Source of the DNA: Isochrysis galbana
Taxonomy: Eukaryota; Haptophyta; Isochrysidales; Isochrysidaceae
Reading direction: 5' to 3'
Assembly (NCBI GenBank): GCA_018136815.1
Contig: CM030937.1
Coordinates: 1-64,000, forward strand
Length of the DNA stretch: 64,000 nt
Part shown: positions 1 through 10,616 of the stretch, piece after piece
Layout: the number at the start of each line of letters is the position of its first letter
Position numbering within the stretch: position 1 is the first letter of the stretch
Translations under genes and position numbers: made by a program
Notes under the pieces: generated by a model
The model's database searches: none
Told to the model about the DNA's origin: nothing
Seen by the model: only the letters and a program-made list of their open reading frames with translations

Positions 1-1662
1 GCACCTCCGGGAGAAGCGGGTGTAAAGTCCGCTAGGGTATCCAAGGTTTCGAAGATGCGCGTCGTCTCAGGACACCACTCCTACTCCAAATGGCAGGAGT
101 CTTCGCGGTGTTGGTGTTGGTGTTGGCCGCACAGCCTACACGCATCCGAGCGGCTGGACGTGAATCTGTTATTCCGGGTCATACCGTCATACCCAGCCTC
201 CTGTGGGTTATGAGTTTGAAGTGAGGATGTTTGTCCGTGTGTTTGAGGAGCGGCAAGGTGCAAGGTGCTCAGTTTGGCCACATGCTTCCATTCTTTTGCG
301 GAGAGTTCAGAGTTCTACTTTTTTTTATCACTCCGCCAAGTCTGACTCGAAGTCTCTCTCGCAGGCTTCGTGTCTTTTTTATGCTCCGCTTTCGTAAGGG
401 ATTTGACGACTCATCTGACGCCCGCCTCACTGCATCTTCGATCTTCGAGCTTTGAGACGTAGCGCCCAATCAAGGGATCGTAGGGACATAGAACTTAAAA
501 TCCCTCCCAGTCCCCTATCCCTTGGAGCCAGGAGTGCCGTGTTTTGAAGAGCCCGGTGACGACCGGGAAACTTGTGGTCGGCGCCATCGGGGAAAATGCT
601 GGTGATGTCACCGAGGGTGCGTTTTGGGGGAAGGGGGAAAGTCTCGTTCGACGGCGCAGGGTCAAACTTCGGCGATGGCCCCTTGGAGCCGATGAAGCAG
701 ATGCGTGACTGCCAGCTTCGGCTGATCGAATCCGTGACTAACCTCATAATTGGCACGCCGCTATTGAACGCCGCGAGCCGCTTCCCCCGAGCCGGGCACG
801 TGGCCGCAGAGGATGCTCAGGCGGGGCTCTGGCGTCGTCGAGTCCCTCCAATGGAAGAGGCGAGAGAGAGAGGCGCGGCTCGAGGGATTGTGGCTCTCTC
901 CTCGGCATCACCGAGGCGCGGGGCCTCTGTGTTGTGGCCGTTTCGACGCGGAAGAACGGGAGGGTCGTGGGGGCGGCGGGGGGGGGGGGGGGGAAGGAGA
1001 GAAGAGAGAGAGAGGCGCGGGGGGGGGGGGGGGGGGGGCGGCGTCTCCGCTCGGTGGTGAGGCGGCGGTGGGGCGGGGGGGAGGGGCCGGCGCCACTTCC
1101 CGTTCCCCCCCCCCCCCCCTCCCCCCGCGGGACACGGGCGCCCGCCGCCGCCCCCCCCCCCCCCCCCGCCGGCCGCCGCCGCCGCCCCTCCCCGAGGGGG
1201 CCCCCGTCGGTTCGTGGGCGAGACTAGATGCGTCGTCCCCTGTGATGAGAGAGGTCCGCGCCCCCCCCCCCCTTCTCCGCCCCCCGCGCCCCTCGGCGGC
1301 GCACGGCCCTCTCCCCCCCCTCCCCCCCCCACCCTCCCCACTCTCTTCTCTCTCCCCCTCTCGCCTTTCTTCCCCTCCTTCCCCCCCCCCCACTCTTCCC
1401 TCCCCCCCTTCCCCTTGACCCCCCCCCGCCCCTTCCCCCAATCCAGGCTGCTCCCGCACCCAAGGCGCTCGGAACCCTCATCCCCCCCCCCCCCCCCCCA
1501 TCTCCCGTCTCCTCTACCCCCCCCTCCTCCCCCCCCCGTCTCCCCCCCCCCCCTCCCGGCACCCTCCCCACCCTCTCTCCCCCTCCAACCCCCCCCCCTT
1601 CTCCTCCTCCTCGACGCCCGACGCCAAAACTCCCACCACCACACACCACCACAGCTTTCATC
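1..1662. other. No supported gene; C/G homopolymer-rich tract
   Basis: I see no convincing gene here. From about 980 to 1610 the sequence is dominated by runs of C or G with CT-rich stretches. These keep several frames open on both strands by composition alone and give Pro/Gly/Arg-rich translations. A reverse-strand frame at about 430-755 has a more balanced composition but no recognisable motif, so I leave it unassigned. Confidence 0.5.
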
Positions 1663-3215
1663 ATGCGGCCCCAGCGGGACGCCCAGCGCGACGCCGCCAC
1701 CCGCCGCCACGCGTACTCTGCCGCCTTCAAGCTCAAGGTGGTCCGAGAGGCGCTGCAGAGGCCCGCCTCGAACAGGATCAAGCCCACCTGCAGGGACCAC
1801 CCGGGCATCGAGCCGGTGCGCGAATCGAACACATTCCTCCCGAGACCCCGCTATCTCCCCCCGTTCCTCCCGCGCCTTTGCGCGCTCCAGCAAATGCCAC
1901 ACCATCGCTCCTGCGCCCGCACTGTGAGATCATCTCCTTAGCACTCCCACTCCCTCCTCTTGCCCCTTCGACTACATAGGTCCAACTGCGTAAGTGGATT
2001 CGCAACCTGGCCGCGCTCGAGGAGGCTGTGCCATCCGCCAAGTGCATCGCCCGGCCCTCGCGCGCCGCTCCACCGCCCCGTCCTCAAGAGGAGGGCTACA
2101 CCTCGGCTGAGGAGGGCAACGCAGCTGGAGATGTCAAGGATGCTGGCTACAATCCAGCAAAGGCCACGTCGTATGACGCGCCGCGGTTTGCGCACCCCTC
2201 ACCCATGCGTGTGGCCTTCGCAAACATGCATAACGCGTACGGGACGGCCGTCGCCTCGCACTGGTACGCCAAACCAGACGCACACATCCAGCAACAGGTG
2301 TGTGCCCTTCCACCCCGCCAACGTCTTCCACAAAATGCCCGCCCTCACCCGCAATACCCTCTACCGTCCGCCTGCCGTCTCTGCCCCCTCCCTTCCATCC
2401 GGCTGATTAGTGCGATCTTCCGTCCTCAATGAATGTAGGTCCCCCCGGCGTGTGGGTCTTTCTGCAACACGATGTATCCTGGACCATTCTGCATGCCGAT
2501 GCAGCTTCACCCAGTGCAGCTCGGCCCTCAAATGGTGCAGCCTCATCTCCAGCAGCCCATGACCGGCATGTATGTGCAGCCGCCCATCTACGGCCAAATA
2601 CCGGCGCCCACCACTTCGGCGAACTACGGCCAGACGATGTCACCCGTCAGCGCCGCGCCTTATGGCTTGGGTGCGGCGCCCGTCAGCGCTGCCTCCTATG
2701 CCCAAGCGTCCGGTAGTGCTGTCCCCTATGGTCAGGCAACGGCGCCGATTGGGACCACCTCGTACGGGACGCATATGCCCGTCAATGTTGCACCCTTCAC
2801 GCAGCCTCGAGCGGTGACGTGTGGCAGTGCGATTGGCCCCCCTATGATGCCTTCATGCAGCCAGCCCGAACTCGGGTCCTACCCACCGCCCCTCGTGCGG
2901 CCGCGGCCACAGCAGCCAATGCCCGTGACGATGCCGATATGTTCGCAAAGTGATGCTCCCTCCCATCAACCTGCCTCGGTGAAAACTCGTGAAGAGCACA
3001 ACTGTGCCGCTCAGGTGTGCGCACTCACTGGCTGGCACTGTGCAATATAGGTAGTGGTTGCCCCCCTCCACCCTAACCACAACACCGCTCCCCCATCCTC
3101 AGGAGCTCTTGCTTCTCAGCTGCGCCAGCCCACCCGCTCCAAACGCGACCTCGTAGTGTGGCACCCAGTTCGTGCACAAGCACGTGCAATCGTCAAACGG
3201 ACGCCGGTCGGATGA
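1663..3215 (+). CDS. Helix-turn-helix (psq/Brinker-like) DNA-binding protein, spliced
   Basis: Proposed exons are 1663-1815, 1980-2297, 2439-3014 and 3051-3215, giving about 403 residues. All joints are phase 0 with GT-AG borders. Exon 1 runs into exon 2 across a helix-turn-helix of the psq/Brinker/transposase type: YSAAFKLKVVREALQ, then IKPTCRDHPGIEPVQLRKW, then IRNLAAL. That fold binds DNA in chromosomal regulators and in transposases. The rest is low complexity: acidic/Ala-Tyr-rich in exon 2, then Pro/Tyr/Gln-rich repeats (SYG, PYG, VSAA) in exon 3 that resemble an activation or phase-separating tail. Three introns end in TAG and the next exon starts with GT. The last intron is uncertain: without the 36-base splice the frame stops at 3050, and a pyrimidine-tract acceptor at 3102 is an alternative. 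A domesticated transposase HTH is possible; I infer a transcription factor. Confidence 0.7.
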
Positions 3216-4481
3216 GCTCGGTGCTAGGGTCGCCACACCTAGTGCATCTGGGGACTTCACTTTCGGCCCCTCTTAGTTGCCCTCGTCCGATTTATGTTCC
3301 CCTTGACCTGGTCACGCATGATGGCCGAGCCGCTCGCCATCTCGCTGGGAGCCTGAGCAGTGCGCGACGTGTGAGACGCTCCACGCCGCCTATCGCGGAC
3401 AGCTGCGCAACCTATTCTACAAAGCATTGCAACTGCTGAAAGCATCCACTCAGGATATCGTCAGCCGTGAGGAGGTGCCGCCCATATGGCGGGCCTCGGA
3501 CTCCCCTCCCCTTTGCGTCCGCGCATCGTGAGCCATTCCCACTATGAGCCTTGACATGTCCCCCTCTTTTCGCCTCGCCGCTTGCTCTGCTCTAGCGACC
3601 AGCGCCATTGAGGATCGTGTTCCATGTGCCTTGTGAGCATTCTCGTTCCGCGGATCCACATACCCATGCGCATATACCTGGCTCGATCGTCCGCCCACGG
3701 ACACTCCGCCCGATTCCCTCCCCCAGTTCCCGTGCCTTCTCGAAACGTTCGCATGCCGCCATCCGTTTTTGCTATGTCTGTCTCGTGGTGCAGTAGACGT
3801 CTGCAGCAAGTTTTCCTACCTCGTCTATAAGCACGCACGTCCATGTGATCGCTTCCCCACTCATGCGTGCACCGCCGCCAAGTGCCCCGGCATGCGCCCA
3901 TGTTAGTATGTGACGCTCTCTCGTCCGACATGTCGGTGCTTCCCTGCGTGACCCTTGCTCTAGTGGTGCCTAAGCGATTTGTGCTTGGTCTAGAGCAGCC
4001 CCCCATCTCCGATGCGAGAGCCCGCTCGTCGTTCTAGGCGTACGCAATACGTTGCCCGCTGTCTTTTCTTCCCAACTTGTGCCTCATGGTTGTCGTTACA
4101 CTTTGCACACTGCGCAACAACTTTGCACACTTGTGCCTCAAGAGTGCTTGGTGCGCAACAACTTGCAACTAAGTCTATACTTATACTTAGGCTTAGTTCA
4201 CATGGCACGTGAAAAAAATCTTGAAAGGGTCGGCTAGCGCAGCTATTCTATTCATTACAAGGGGTAGGGAGGGGAAGACAAAAAGCCGAGAGTCGCTTCT
4301 GCAGACTGGTTTTTTCTTGGGCTTGGGAAACTGGGCGAACACAGTGTACAGTGTGAGAAAAAGTCCCGCTAGGTGACAATAAGGCCCCCCCGCTGTCGGG
4401 AGCCCCCCCCCCCCCCCCCCCGTCGGATAAGTCCCCCCCGGCCCCCCCGGGAAAACCCCTCAGGCGGCTTGCCTTATTTTC
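3216..4481. other. No gene recognised; downstream spacer
   Basis: Short open frames on both strands are unlike any family I know. There is a poly-C stretch near 4400-4440. The 3' end of the helix-turn-helix transcript probably lies here. Confidence 0.4.
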
Positions 4482-4985
4482 CCTAGTTGGGCTGTAAGTG
4501 CACGGATATTAGTACAGATGCATTAGTATTGATGCATTAGTATTAGCTCCCCAGGAGCTGATATACTGATGTTAGTTCCTAGGCTGCCAGTTCAAAAATA
4601 AAACTGAAAACAAAACTCCGGAGCGGGAACGAGCCCCCGCGAACAAGCGCAAGCGCAGAGGCGCGCCAGCCAGCCCGCTCCCTCCCCCCGCCTATCTCTC
4701 CTGCTAGCTGCCCACCCCCCACCACCTTGGACTCTTGGCCTCTTCACATGCACCTGCCAACTCATGCTCTCTGTTTATTTGCGCTGCCCTCCCCCCTTTG
4801 CGCACGCGCCACGCGCTGCACGCTGAACACCCCCCAGTATGTATAAGTATAAAAATAGCGATACTAAGTAGTATGATACTAGAAGTTATAATAGGGGTGT
4901 AAGCTGATATTAGTACTGATGTAAGTACTGATGTAAGTGTAAGCTCAAAACCACCGTCAGCTTACGGACTGACAGCCCAACTAGG
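4482..4985. mobile_element. MITE with 14-bp terminal inverted repeats and 8-bp TSD
   Basis: The ends are perfect 14-bp inverted repeats (cctagttgggctgt / acagcccaactagg). They are flanked on both sides by the same 8 bases, ttattttc (4474-4481 and 4986-4993). An 8-bp target-site duplication is typical of the hAT superfamily, so this is probably a non-autonomous hAT-type element. No transposase is present. The interior holds short tracts rich in the word tattagta/tactgatg near both ends and a GC-rich middle. Confidence 0.75.
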
Positions 4986-5057
4986 TTATTTTCATTTGTG
5001 GTCTCCTTTCCCTCAGGGTTTCTTCCCCCCCCGTGGGGACTCTCACCCTACCATGAG

Positions 5058-5660
5058 CCCCCCCCCGCGAGCACTCCGAAGGAGAGGCCCAGGAGCACCA
5101 CGTACGCGACGAGAACGGCGTCGCCTTGGCTCGGCATGAGGGCGCGCCCCGAGAGGGTCTGGTAGACGCCCACGTCGAGCACGGCGTATCCCGTCCCCTT
5201 GTGCGCGACCCGCCACATATGCCAATTCTAAATGTGCCATGCAGGTTATGGTTATGGCGGAAGCATTGGACAGCATCAGTCCGCCGCCGCCGGTTGGGGT
5301 TAACCTGTCCAACCCAAAGTTTTCGACGAGTGCATTGGATGTATACCGCACTCCTCGTGTGTCAGCTTGAACTTCTTTTCGATGTCGTAAAAGCTGTGGT
5401 ACGGGTACGGGTCAATGTACCCCTGCTTCTTTTCGAGCATGAGGTAATACCTACCGGTCTTATCAATGGCGTAGGGATACGGAAAGTCGTTCGCTCCTAC
5501 AGGCGACACGAATGCGACAATCTCGTCGACGGCCTCAAATTCAAACACTTCGATGCCCACGAAGACGTACTTGAGGTCGCCGATGTAGAAGAGCAAAGAG
5601 TTCCTTGCTTCATTGGCGGATAAAGGTACCCAGCTTTCTAGGACCAGTCCTAGAAACTAG
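5058..5660 (-). pseudogene. Two exon-like blocks of an unrecognised host protein
   Basis: Reading leftwards, the first block (about 5660-5300) encodes a balanced, protein-like sequence with the pieces NSLLFYIGDLKYVFVGIEVF, FPYPYAIDKTGRYYLMLE and QGYIDPYPYHSFYDIEKKF. No ATG is visible in frame. A second block (about 5240-5058) in another frame encodes WRVAHKGTGYAVLDVGVYQT followed by a hydrophobic stretch, VLVAYVVLLGLSFGVLAGGG, that looks like a C-terminal membrane helix. They may be two exons of one gene or remnants left by repeat insertion. I do not recognise the family. Confidence 0.35.
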
Positions 5661-5907
5661 GACGGACTTTGCTAGGTGAGAGCATGAGCATACCATGTCA
5701 TTTTGTCCCAAACCTTGGTTATTGAGTTACCACATGCATGTCCTCATTAAATGTTCCAAGTGTAACTAGGTACCATTCCCTCAGCAACACCAAGTTTTGT
5801 GACGCGTTTGCGGGTCACCTGGTCGGAATTGCTGCTTGTCCTAGAAACGGCGGGAAAAATGGCTGATACCACCCAATGGGGAGCTCTTCTACCCATGGTC
5901 CCCCAAA

Positions 5908-5971
5908 AAACTATTGTTATCGTTTTAGCGATGGAGCGCGCGCCGACCGCTCCCCTCTCCCAGCCGCCGAC
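5908..5971 (+). mobile_element. 5' end fragment of the ATGGAGCGCGC LINE family
   Basis: About 60 bases from aaactattgttat through the ORF1 start ATGGAGCGCGCGCCGACC match the 5' end of the LINE at 42526 almost exactly. The match ends abruptly, and the following sequence is an unrelated primase-like fragment. This is a short LINE 5' piece in a mosaic. Confidence 0.6.
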
Positions 5972-6300
5972 CAGTGCATGCGCGTGCGCGAGCTCGCCCT
6001 GCCCGCCCTCCGAGGGATCGTCGAGCTGCGCGTCCCCTGGGAGGACGCCTACGACACGAGCGTCTACTCGGGGAGCGGGCTGCGCATGCTCGGGTGCCGC
6101 AAGATGGAGCCCTGTGGCGCCTGCAAGTCCTCCCCCGTCGCCGCCGACGAGTGCGCGCTGTGCGGCGGCGCCCGCCGCGTCGACGCGGGGCGGCCCTACC
6201 GGATGAGCGCCTTCGTGCGCGCCAGTGGCGAGGAGGACGGCACGAGACTAGAGGCGCTGCGCGCCAGCACGCCGCTCGCGCTCCGGCTCACGTCAACCCC
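5972..6300 (+). pseudogene. Fossil fragment of a virus-type primase (zinc-ribbon region)
   Basis: The translation carries the block DTSVYSGSGLRMLGCRKMEPC, described here as an Asp-x-Ser-Val-Tyr segment followed by GLRMLG. After it come four cysteines in two pairs (CGAC and CALCGG) and GRPYRM. This arrangement is typical of the zinc-binding region near the end of archaeo-eukaryotic primases of large DNA viruses and related virus-like elements. Only this part is present, so it reads as an old, incomplete endogenous virus copy joined to a LINE fragment. Family assignment is from memory of the motif. Confidence 0.4.
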
Positions 6301-7090
6301 TAGAGCCTGCCGCCTCCAATCCCTCAGCCCCAGCCTATCCATCGCGAATCGCCCAGCCATGTCCGCTCCGTCGTCGCGCTCGCCCTCGCCCAAGCCCGTC
6401 CTCCCGCCTTCCTCTGCTAAGGAGGTGGTCCAGCCCACCATTCCATCACTCCTGGCCATCTTCGCCGCGCCTCCCGCCGATCGTTTCCCTTCCGTATCGT
6501 CGCATATCGAGCCAGTGGTCATGCTCGATCCGTCGATCCGTCACTCAGCCGCGACAGCAAGCATCATAACTTCCTAGAAGCTAGAAGTCATCCCCTAGCG
6601 GACTCAAGCCCAATCGCATCCTATTCCGCGCCCGCTCGTCGGCCTCGTCCATCGCCAGCAACATCGCCAGCTTCGACCTGCGCAACTCCCGGGCGGTGTA
6701 TGGCCTGGTGGGCATGTCCGCCGCGCTCTGCGCTCTGCCGGACCTCCTGGAGCACACCGCGTGTTGGGTACTTGGGACCCCCCGCGAGCGAACTCGGAAA
6801 TGGACTCAACAGTCACTCAACAGAGAAGAAAATCCTGTTGAGCCCCCCCCCCCCTGTTGAGACTCTGTTGGCACCCTCAAAATCCCTCTAATTTCCTCGC
6901 GCCGCGTCAACGCGGCGCTCACCCAAGCGAAACCACGAAATGCACCCCCCCCGGCTGCGCCGCGGACACATCTAACTCATGGCGCGAGACAATAAACACC
7001 CGTCAACTACAACTACGGACTCACCCCACCCCCACCCTAAAAAAAAGTGGACGCGCGTATTCTTTTACCACCTAGACTTGTATGATACTG
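6301..7090. other. Spacer; possible small exon fragment near 6640-6790
   Basis: A forward frame at about 6640-6790 contains SIASFDLRNSRAVYGLVGMS and then ALCALPDLLEHT, which looks protein-like with an apolar helix. It has no start, no family I recognise and no flanking support. The remainder is Ser/Pro-rich and not convincing. Confidence 0.25.
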
Positions 7091-7094
7091 TCAG

Positions 7095-7097
<3 letters not shown>

Positions 7098-7140
<43 letters not shown>

Positions 7141-7145
7141 CCTCC
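7098..7145. repeat. (CT)n microsatellite abutting the MsrB start
   Basis: An uninterrupted CT dinucleotide run grades into tctccctccctccg and ends one base before the ATG at 7147. It would form the pyrimidine-rich 5' leader of the MsrB mRNA. Similar GA/CT tracts precede most of the confident genes in this window. Confidence 0.85.
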
Positions 7146-7146
7146 G

Positions 7147-7904
7147 ATGCTCGCACTCGTTGCGCTGCTGGGTTGGGCGGCAGAGGGCGGGCTCAGGCCG
7201 AACGCACCAAGCAGGCGGACGTTTTTGCGCCAGACTGCGGTCGCAACTTTCACCGGCATGCCACTCGTTGCCAGCGCAAAGGATCGCGTGGCTGGATATC
7301 CGCAGCAGAAGGACTGGGAGGCGGCGCTCTCGAGTGGCCAGTACTTCATCCTGCGGCAGGGAGGGACGGAGCCACCCAATTCTTCGCCGCTCGTGAAGGA
7401 GAAGCGCGCCGGAACATTTGTCTGTGCTGGTTGCGGCACGCCGCTGTTCGAAGCAGAGCAGAAGTTCGAGTCGGGCACTGGATGGCCCTCGTTTGCAAAG
7501 GGGCTCGAGGGAGTCGAGACAGTCAGCTCACTTACGGCCGTGCTCCTCGGCTCTGAGCTCCGTTGCGCTGGCTGTGGAGGGCATCTAGGCGACGTTTTTA
7601 GCGACGGAGCGTTGTGAGTTGTCGGCAGCATGCGGTGTTTGCCTCAAACCACTTGTGCCTGACTCATCCTGGCAGTGAAACGCTGCAACTGATCTCCGTG
7701 CATCACGTTCTTGTTGGTCGTAGGTTCCCTGGCACACCAGCAGCCAAGACAGGAAAACGCTACTGTATCGATGGCGCGGCGCTTGTATTTCTGCCTTCAG
7801 ATGGCGCTGAGCCTATGAGTGGGGATGGGCTCACCAAGCGGCGCTACTCAAAACCTGATGAAGTTGAGCTTCCAAAGTGGCTCCAACCGCCAAGGGCGGG
7901 ATGA
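7147..7904 (+). CDS. MSRB: Methionine-R-sulfoxide reductase B, plastid lumen-type leader
   Basis: Exons 7147-7613 and 7724-7904 give 215 residues; the 110-bp GT-AG intron splits the codon in DGAL|FPGTP. MsrB reduces methionine-R-sulfoxide in oxidised proteins. The family signatures are all present: two zinc CxxC pairs (CAGC and CAGC), FESGTGWPSF, GHLGDVFSDG and the catalytic-cysteine region RYCIDG (usually RYCINS). The N terminus is unusual. A hydrophobic start, MLALVALLGWAAEG, looks like an ER signal peptide. It is followed by SRRTFLRQTAVATFTGMPLV ending at ASA, a textbook twin-arginine (Tat) signal. This predicts delivery through a complex plastid into the thylakoid lumen, where plant MsrBs are not normally placed. 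An ATG at 6979 is in frame but would add low-complexity sequence. Confidence 0.92.
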
Positions 7905-8187
7905 ATGCGATGATTTGCATTTCACCTGCCGTGTGCATAGCATGGACAAGAGAGCACAGGGGAAGCATGCAGTGTGGGCACCGCTCTTTAGACCATGCAC
8001 ATGCACTAGGAAAACCGGAAGGCAGTCCGTTTCATAGGAACTCCGGATGCACTCAACGATAGACTGCCCCGCTCCATCTTCTCATGCACATAAGCGTCCG
8101 TTTTTGCCAAGAATTCCAATCAAAACTAATGCCTGCAACTCCATAAAAGGGAGTGATACCGTTCCTCTTTGCACGGCTTCGCGACTG
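7905..8187. other. 3' flank of MsrB; nothing else seen
   Basis: There are no open frames of note. This should contain the MsrB 3' UTR. I see no canonical AATAAA. Confidence 0.5.
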
Positions 8188-8400
8188 AACTAAGTTTATA
8201 CTTGGTTGCGATGGAGCGCGCCGGCGCGGCTCGCCTCTCCTTCGGGCCCCCCGCAGATTGCAGAGGCTATGCGCAGAGGTAGAGGGAGCCCCTCCAGTCC
8301 CCATCTAGCAGTCGCTGATGAAGCGACCTCATCCAGCAGCGGACGCCAAGCAGGTGAGTGTGACCCCGGTCGCGCTCCTCGGCCCGTGAGGTCGCGTTCC
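8188..8400 (+). mobile_element. 5' fragment of LINE (aactaagtttatacttgg family)
   Basis: It begins with aactaagtttatacttgg, has a leader of only about 23 bases and then ATGGAGCGCGCCGGCGCGG at 8211. The same head occurs at 21464. Similarity to that copy continues through the region gaccccggtcgcgc...cggcccgtgaggtcgcg at about 8360-8395 and then stops. It is a short ORF1 5' piece with no endonuclease or reverse transcriptase. Confidence 0.6.
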
Positions 8401-9658
8401 GTCGGATATGGGACGTAACTCAAGTTGAGCCATCAAATGACCATACGCATACGTTAGAGGTGGGGGAGGCTGGGGTAAAAAAAAACTCTTGTTGATCCGG
8501 AGGCCCAAATTTTTTTATCGTGGGACCGGGGGAAGATTTCCCCTCGTCTCTCCCCGCTCTAATCCGAATCCGAGGCAGAGCGATGGCGACCGACCCGCCA
8601 GACAAGCCGACCTTCGCCGCGCTCGGTCGCCATCGCTCTGCCGTGGCAACACCTTTGTTGGTTGTTGGGCAGCCATGCGCCATGCGCCTCGTCTCAATGC
8701 ATTGCTCGGCCTCTGGGTGCGAGCATTCTTGGTCAGTCGAGGGATGGATACACTCTAAGAAGCGCAATCGTCTGGGCCAAAAAACGGTTTATAGGCTTGT
8801 GCTGAGGTCCCATAGCAATTTGTTGTTGGACTCTAGTCTCTAGTCTTGAAGATTGGAAGTCTGCTGTGTTACCTTGGGAGTTGGACATGGTTCCCGAGGA
8901 TCCCGCGTCCGAGCTTGAGTGAATATGTTGGTGTGAATGAGAAAGAGAAAGCCAATATAAGCTGATAATGTCTTGCTTTGGAGCCTTGGGGCTGATAATA
9001 GCTGATAGAGGTCTGTAAGTCTGTACGCCGATATAAAAGCTGATATCGGTGATCCGCTCCCTCAACTGATGCAAGCTGACAAGCTGATGCCCCAACACTG
9101 ATGCGCACCCGCAAGGCCGCCCAAGGAAGGAAACCAAAGCTCAAAAACCGGCAGAACATAGCGACCCTGCGTTTATTGTTATTGAAAATGAAAAAGGTAG
9201 GCTACAGATGAACGAGAGCTTCAGCCTCGTTGCGCAAGCGCTCGGCCTTGCCGAGAGGCTTGCCTAAAGCGGCGAAGTGTTCCGCTCCAATCAAAAATAA
9301 GGGCACGAGACTGACATCAGCCACCGCATGAGCGGAGACACGACACGCGATAACGAAGAAAATCCAAAGAGCATCTATCTGGGATATTCAATATTCAGGT
9401 CACTCAGCGGCACAGGAGGAAGGCGAGTACACACCGCTGAGGACAGGCGCAGGCGCACTCCGCCCAACTCAAAGCCCCCCACATGACCCGGGCCCCTAAG
9501 TAGAGCACGAGGGGAGTTGCCGCAAGGCGGGAAATGAGGCTGAGGAAGGGGAATGGGCGTGGCTACGAAGGTGTGACCTAGTTAGTGCCACGTGTGAGGG
9601 GGGAATATTAAAGTTATTTTTCTTATAAGATTCTGTCTAATATACCCATTTATTTCGT
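8401..9658. other. Gene-free repeat-rich spacer
   Basis: It contains the perfect hairpin listed separately and, at 8950-9110, a cluster of gctgata/ctgatg words resembling those inside the MITE at 4482. I see no gene. Confidence 0.4.
8574..8642. repeat. Perfect 19-bp inverted repeat (hairpin)
   Basis: The arms ggcagagcgatggcgaccg (8574-8592) and cggtcgccatcgctctgcc (8624-8642) are perfect reverse complements separated by 31 bases. They could form a stable hairpin in RNA or DNA. There is no surrounding T-run or gene to give it a terminator or miRNA context. Confidence 0.7.
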
Positions 9659-9715
9659 CCAGTGTAGGCCTAGCTAGGTAGAAATATGTAGTTTTTCTTG
9701 CCCAAATATGTAGTA

Positions 9716-10393
9716 AAAAAACTTCATAATATTCTTACCGCACTCGCGGCGAATGGAACCACTACCTACACGTAGCATACTTTCTACACCCCCACTCCCC
9801 CGGCCCTTCCCCCCCCCGCCATCAGGCGGCTCCCCCCGTGCACTACTAGGGGGATAGGGGTGAAGGGCTTAGATATGGTCCGGTGGCCCGCGCCCCCCCC
9901 CCGGTGATCCGTTCCCCCCTTCCTCCTACGCCACCTAGGCTGGAGGCCGACTCTGTCTCGACTTATCCTGTAAACAGGCGCGAGACTAACCGATTTTTCG
10001 GTGAGCGGAGCTCACGCTCCGCCCACCCCCTTCTCCGCGCTCTCTCTCCCCTCTCCTGCAGGCACGCGCGATGGCGCGCCTGCGGCAGGCCTGCAGCTGC
10101 CCCTAGCGACCCCTGGAGGCTCCTGGAGGCCAGGGGCCCCCACTCTGCACCTGTCTGCCTGTCGAACAGGGGGGGAGGGGGGGTTGGAGCGATGGGCTGG
10201 CCACGAGAGGCCAGGACGCGCGAGGCAGGCGAGCCTGCCAGGGAGAGAGTGGGTCAGCCGGGCAGTGGGCTCCTGGCAAGCCATCAGGCGTGCCAGGAGC
10301 ATGGGTGGTTCCTCCCCCATGGCAGGGGAGGAGTGGAGAGAGGGGGGGGGCTCGTGCCCCCCCCATGGGCGAACTAAGTATAAACTTAGTTGG
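9716..10393 (-). mobile_element. SINE-like element, family A, copy 1 (17-bp TSD)
   Basis: It is flanked by perfect direct repeats tgcccaaatatgtagta (9699-9715 and 10394-10410), the hallmark of LINE-driven retroposition. Read on the minus strand it starts aactaagtttatacttag, runs through a GC-rich body and ends in gcggtaagaatattat plus a T-rich tail on that strand. It shares its body with the elements at 36585 and 46189 but lacks their internal ctcagggggcagaggaggct segment. It has no coding capacity. Confidence 0.85.
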
Positions 10394-10503
10394 TGCCCAA
10401 ATATGTAGTAGAAATATGTCGAAATATGTAGGAAATCCGCCCAAAAATGGCTAGAAAATATGTAGTGAAAGAATGTCCCTTTCCCTTGCCGCCCCCACTC
10501 CGC

Positions 10504-10616
10504 CCGCTCTCGCTCTCGCTCTCCCTCTCCCTCTCCCTCGCCGCTCGCTCTCTCTCGCTCTCGCTCTCGCTCTCGCTCTCCCTCTCCCTCTCCCTCTCTC
10601 TCGCTCCCCCTCTCGC
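10504..10616. repeat. Imperfect (CT)n/(CTCTCG)n tract
   Basis: This is a pyrimidine-rich array of ctct and ctcgct units. Open frames on both strands here are compositional artefacts. Confidence 0.8.

Noticed and set aside
817-1905. Long Gly/Pro/Arg-rich open frames on both strands
   Set aside because: They follow poly-C/poly-G tracts, overlap on opposite strands and contain no domain; one also overlaps the real helix-turn-helix exon.
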